Of a stretch of DNA of 64,000 nt, positions 61,370 to 64,000 are shown one piece after another. The stretch lies in assembly GCA_963716585.1 (NCBI GenBank), contig CAVQTN010000004.1, forward strand, positions 682,001 through 746,000. The letters run 5' to 3'. The first letter of the stretch is position 1, and every line of letters begins with the position of its first letter. A model generated the notes under the pieces. It worked only from the letters and a program-made list of their open reading frames with translations. It was not told where the DNA came from and ran no database searches. The translations under genes and the position numbers were made by a program. Source of the DNA: JAICUY01 sp963716585. Lineage in GTDB: Bacteria; Chloroflexota; Limnocylindria; QHBO01.

Positions 61370-63063
61370 CGAGGCGTGGCGACTGCCGACTGCACCCAGC
61401 CGGGGATCTCGCGCCGCAGCGTGGCGAGCGGCAGCGAGCCGTGTCCCAGCACCTCGTCGTGGAAGACGCGCAGGTCGAACTGATCGCCCATCAGTCGCGC
61501 CACCTCGTCGCGCGCACGCTCGATCTCGCGCTGGCCCATCTTGTAGGACAGCGCCTGTCCGGGCCAGATGGTGTAGCGATCGACCTCGATGGCCGCGTCG
61601 ACCATCGGCAGCGCGCCGCGCTCGTTCATGAAGGTGATCGCCGTCTCGCGCGACCAGCCAAAGGCGTGCAAACCGGAGTCGACGACAAGCCGCGCGGCAC
61701 GGAACGCCTGCGTGTCGAGCATCCCGAATCGCTCCAGATCGTTCGCGTAAAGGCCCATCTCGTCGGCGAGCCGCTCGGTGTACAGGCCCCAGCCCTCGGG
61801 ATAGGCCGAGCCGACCATCCGCGAGCCGAGCGTGCGGAAGCGCGGCAGGCCCTCCAGCTCCTGCTCGATGGCGATCTGGAAGTGGTGCCCCGGCGTCGCC
61901 TCGTGGAAGGTGATCGAGGCAATCTTGTGGAGCTGCCGCTCCTCCGGCTGGTAGGTGTTGAGGTAGTACTCCCCCGGGCGAGTGCCATCGAGCGAGGGGG
62001 GCATGTAGAAGGCCGGCGGTGACTCCTGCTCGCGGTAGGACTCGACGGCCTTGACGATGCAGTCGGCCTTGGGCAGGCGACCGAAGTACTGCGGCGCGGT
62101 GGCGAACGCGCGCGCCGTCTGCTCGGACGCGATCTCGATGATCCGCGTCGCGTCGTCGGTGTGGTTCGCAGGGTCGCCGGACAGGAACGCGGCCAGCCCA
62201 AAGCGATCGTCGTGACCCAGCCGCCGCGCGATCTCGTCCTTCTCGGCCTCGATCGTCTCGAGGTCGGCCAGTCCGAACTCGTGGACCTCCTCGGGCGTGG
62301 CTGCCACCGTCGTCTGCATCCGGATGGCGAGTCGGTAGGCATCGGTCCCATCAGGTGTCGTGCTCAGACCGGGCTCCGGCCGAGCGTGGGCCTCGTACGC
62401 GTCGGCCAGGAAGTCGTGATAGCCCTGCAGAGCAGGGTAGATCTCGCGCTCGACGGCCGCGCTCAGCTGCTGGCGCGCCCCGTCATCGGCCACGTGCGCC
62501 TGCGTAACCGCCGGCGACTCGGTGGGTGGTGCCGCCAGCATGCGCTCGATCTGCTCGATCGCGCGACGCACGGGCACCGCGGCGGAGGTACGGCCGTCGG
62601 CAAGGCCTTCGCGCAGGGTCTCGATGCTCTGGTCGACCGCGCGCGGGAACTGCGCGTAGCGCGCCAGGAGCTTCTCGAGCCGCTCGGCCGTGTCGGCCGG
62701 CTGGTAGTGCGCCAGCAGGGGCGGCAGTGTCTGCACGCCGGCGATGTGATCGACCCCCAGCTGATACTGCTTGCGTTCGAGGGCCTCGAGGTTGTTGCGC
62801 GTCACGATGCGCAGCATGTCGGCCGTGATGACCTGCTCGATCGAGAGGCCGGAGCCGATCTGCTCCAGCTCGGCCAGCACGTCGCGGTAGGCCGCGGCCT
62901 CGTCGGCACGCCCTTGGGCGCCGAAGTCCGGCAGCCGGTCATCGTAGCGGTCGTCACCCAGCAATGTGGCCTCCAGCGGGTTGCGCTCGAGGACTCCCTC
63001 CCAGAATCGGTCGGCGAGCTGGTTGACGGCGTCGTTCGGGTCGATATTCGAGTCTGGGGCCAC
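61366..63063 (-). CDS. DUF885-family metallopeptidase-like protein
   Basis: A 565-residue protein. The DUF885 hallmark is ITFHEATPGHHFQIAIEQ, an HExxxxH-like metal motif, followed by AYPEGWGLYTERLADEMG with a conserved Glu and Tyr. RAARLVVDSGLHAFGWSRE and WPGQALSYKMGQREIERAR complete the family. No signal peptide is seen, so it is probably cytoplasmic. The exact substrate is unknown; relatives resemble peptidases. GTG 63063 is the start; the gap 63064-63144 is short and empty. Confidence 0.92.
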   Translation of the reverse strand: MAPDSNIDPNDAVNQLADRFWEGVLERNPLEATLLGDDRYDDRLPDFGAQGRADEAAAYRDVLAELEQIGSGLSIEQVITADMLRIVTRNNLEALERKQYQLGVDHIAGVQTLPPLLAHYQPADTAERLEKLLARYAQFPRAVDQSIETLREGLADGRTSAAVPVRRAIEQIERMLAAPPTESPAVTQAHVADDGARQQLSAAVEREIYPALQGYHDFLADAYEAHARPEPGLSTTPDGTDAYRLAIRMQTTVAATPEEVHEFGLADLETIEAEKDEIARRLGHDDRFGLAAFLSGDPANHTDDATRIIEIASEQTARAFATAPQYFGRLPKADCIVKAVESYREQESPPAFYMPPSLDGTRPGEYYLNTYQPEERQLHKIASITFHEATPGHHFQIAIEQELEGLPRFRTLGSRMVGSAYPEGWGLYTERLADEMGLYANDLERFGMLDTQAFRAARLVVDSGLHAFGWSRETAITFMNERGALPMVDAAIEVDRYTIWPGQALSYKMGQREIERARDEVARLMGDQFDLRVFHDEVLGHGSLPLATLRREIPGWVQSAVATPR

Positions 63064-63144
63064 GCGCGATCTCCTCTGTTCGAGTCGGCTCAGGGCGGTT
63101 CGAGCCGGTTCGTGAAGCGTGAAGTCTAGCGACCGATGGGCGTT

Positions 63145-63711
63145 CTACGCGAGCCGGCGGATCACCCGAGCCGGGTTGCCCGCGACCACGGTCCGCGCTT
63201 CGACGTCACGCGTCACCACCGCCCCCGCGCCGACGATCGCCTGCGCACCGATGCTGATCCCCGGCAGCACGATGGCACCGCCGCCCAGCCAGGCGCCCTC
63301 GCGGATGCTGATCGGCTTGCCCGACTCCCAGCCGGCGCGGCGACGCCCCGCGTCGACCGGGTGCGTGGCGGTCAGCAGCTGCACATTCGGCGCGATCTGC
63401 ACGTCGTCGCCGATCTCGATGGTATTGACGTCCAGGAAGACGGCGCCGAAATTGACGAAGCTGCGGGCGCCGATCCGGATGTTGTAGCCGTAGTCGCAGC
63501 GGAAGGGCGGCTCGATGAACGTCAGCTCGCCGATTGCTCCTAGGAGCTCGCGCAGGATCTGGCCGCGGGCGTCCGGCTCTGCCGCGGAGCTCGCGTTGAG
63601 ACGCTCCGTCAGCAGACGACAACGCAGCCGCTCGGCGTTGAGCTCCGGGTCGTCGGCGATGTATTCATCGCCGCGCAGCATCCGGGCCTTGTTGCTGTCG
63701 CGTCGCGCCAC
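63145..63711 (-). CDS. maa: Hexapeptide-repeat O-acetyltransferase (maltose acetyltransferase type)
   Basis: A 188-residue trimeric left-handed beta-helix acetyltransferase. KARMLRGDEYIADDPEL and AERLRCRLLTERLN are the N-terminal Mac domain. The helix part has FIEPPFRCDYGYNIRIGARSFVN and VQLLTATHPVDAGRR with the catalytic His, then AWLGGGAIVLPGISIGAQAIVGAGAVVTRDV. It acetylates sugars or related acceptors. GTG 63711 is preferred; ATG 63681 would drop the first ten residues. The start is 8 bp downstream of the DNA ligase stop. Confidence 0.92.
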   Translation of the reverse strand: MARRDSNKARMLRGDEYIADDPELNAERLRCRLLTERLNASSAAEPDARGQILRELLGAIGELTFIEPPFRCDYGYNIRIGARSFVNFGAVFLDVNTIEIGDDVQIAPNVQLLTATHPVDAGRRRAGWESGKPISIREGAWLGGGAIVLPGISIGAQAIVGAGAVVTRDVEARTVVAGNPARVIRRLA

Positions 63712-63719
63712 GGGTTGGG

Positions 63720-64000
63720 TCAGCTGCCGAAGATGTCGGACAGGAGGGCGGGCGGCGTCTCGTCGAGCTGGTCGTAGCGGCACGACGCCGGCGAGCGGTC
63801 GGGGCGCCAGCGCTTGAACGTCGCGGCGTGGCGAAAGCGGTCGCCCTGCAGGTGGTCGAAGGCCACCTCGCAGACCAGCTCCGGCCGCAACGGCTGCCAC
63901 GACAGGTCCTTGCCGCGGTTCCAGCGCGAGGTGGCGCCGGGCAGGCGCTGGCCGGCCGCCTCGGCCGCCATGGACGCCTCGGCCCACGACGCCCAGGGAT
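63720..64000 (-). CDS. ATP-dependent DNA ligase, C-terminal end (start outside window)
   Basis: The 93 visible residues match the OB-fold end of ATP-dependent ligases of the LigC/LigB type: TSRWNRGKDLSWQPLRPELV, CEVAFDHLQGDRFRHAATF and KRWRPDRSPASCRYDQL. No nucleotidyltransferase part is visible because the gene continues beyond 64000. The adjacent LigD-type polymerase gene, about 4.5 kb away, suggests a split NHEJ or short-patch repair pair. Confidence 0.85.
   Translation of the reverse strand, partial: PWASWAEASMAAEAAGQRLPGATSRWNRGKDLSWQPLRPELVCEVAFDHLQGDRFRHAATFKRWRPDRSPASCRYDQLDETPPALLSDIFGS

Noticed and set aside
1..64000. tRNA or rRNA genes
   Set aside because: I looked in the larger gaps and saw no cloverleaf-type or rRNA-like sequence.

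Overview
The window is about 64 kb of GC-rich bacterial chromosome. It shows frequent GTG starts, very tight gene packing, and many 4-nt start/stop overlaps (GTGA or ATGA). The gene content suggests a member of the Chloroflexota (Limnocylindria-like) or a related Terrabacteria lineage. The clues are opcA next to zwf, an actinobacteria-like qcrCAB set with a three-helix Rieske protein, a short ctaF-type oxidase subunit IV, and a primase-polymerase-type LigD protein with a separate ATP-dependent ligase. This placement is an inference; no rRNA or tRNA gene is visible to fix it.

1-26.4 kb is a surface-polysaccharide island. It holds two GT4 glycosyltransferases, an O-antigen ligase-like polymerase, a Wzx-like flippase, a Wzz-like protein fused to a degenerate GGDEF domain, a Gfo/Idh/MocA dehydrogenase and an initiating sugar-phosphate transferase. 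Eight sulfotransferase-like genes are spread through it, one of them frameshifted. Two unusual two-domain proteins sit among them (P-loop plus aminoglycoside-phosphotransferase fold, and nucleotidyltransferase plus P-loop). A large secreted protein with a perfect 315-bp tandem duplication lies nearby. An SLC13-type permease with TrkA_C domains and a DHH phosphoesterase of the NrnA (pAp phosphatase) type lie at its edge. The simplest reading is a locus that makes and exports a heavily sulfated polymer, with anion uptake and recycling of the sulfotransfer by-product nearby.

26.4-38.5 kb is central metabolism: a proline dehydrogenase, then a complete pentose-phosphate operon on the minus strand (tkt, tal, pgi, gnd, zwf, opcA, pgl and two small genes), a zinc-ribbon protein with a strong rho-independent terminator, and a small membrane protein.

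38.5-53.1 kb holds respiration and transport. It has a frameshifted nicotinamidase-like gene, oxidase subunits coxB-coxA-ctaF without subunit III, and a DHA2 efflux pump with its MarR regulator and a clear operator, divergent from a FAD oxidoreductase. A lipoprotein and qcrC-qcrA-qcrB follow, and then a frameshifted, very acidic MerR-like HTH protein.

53.1-64 kb holds an alpha-glucan phosphorylase, an M23 peptidase with coiled coils, a YihY/BrkB membrane protein, a LigD-type polymerase, an XRE-HTH/PD-(D/E)XK protein embedded in a repeated palindromic element, a beta-propeller gene remnant, a GNAT acetyltransferase, a DUF885 hydrolase, a hexapeptide acetyltransferase and the C-terminal end of an ATP-dependent DNA ligase.

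Three long genes and one remnant carry single-base frame changes. From one sequence I cannot tell assembly error from real decay.
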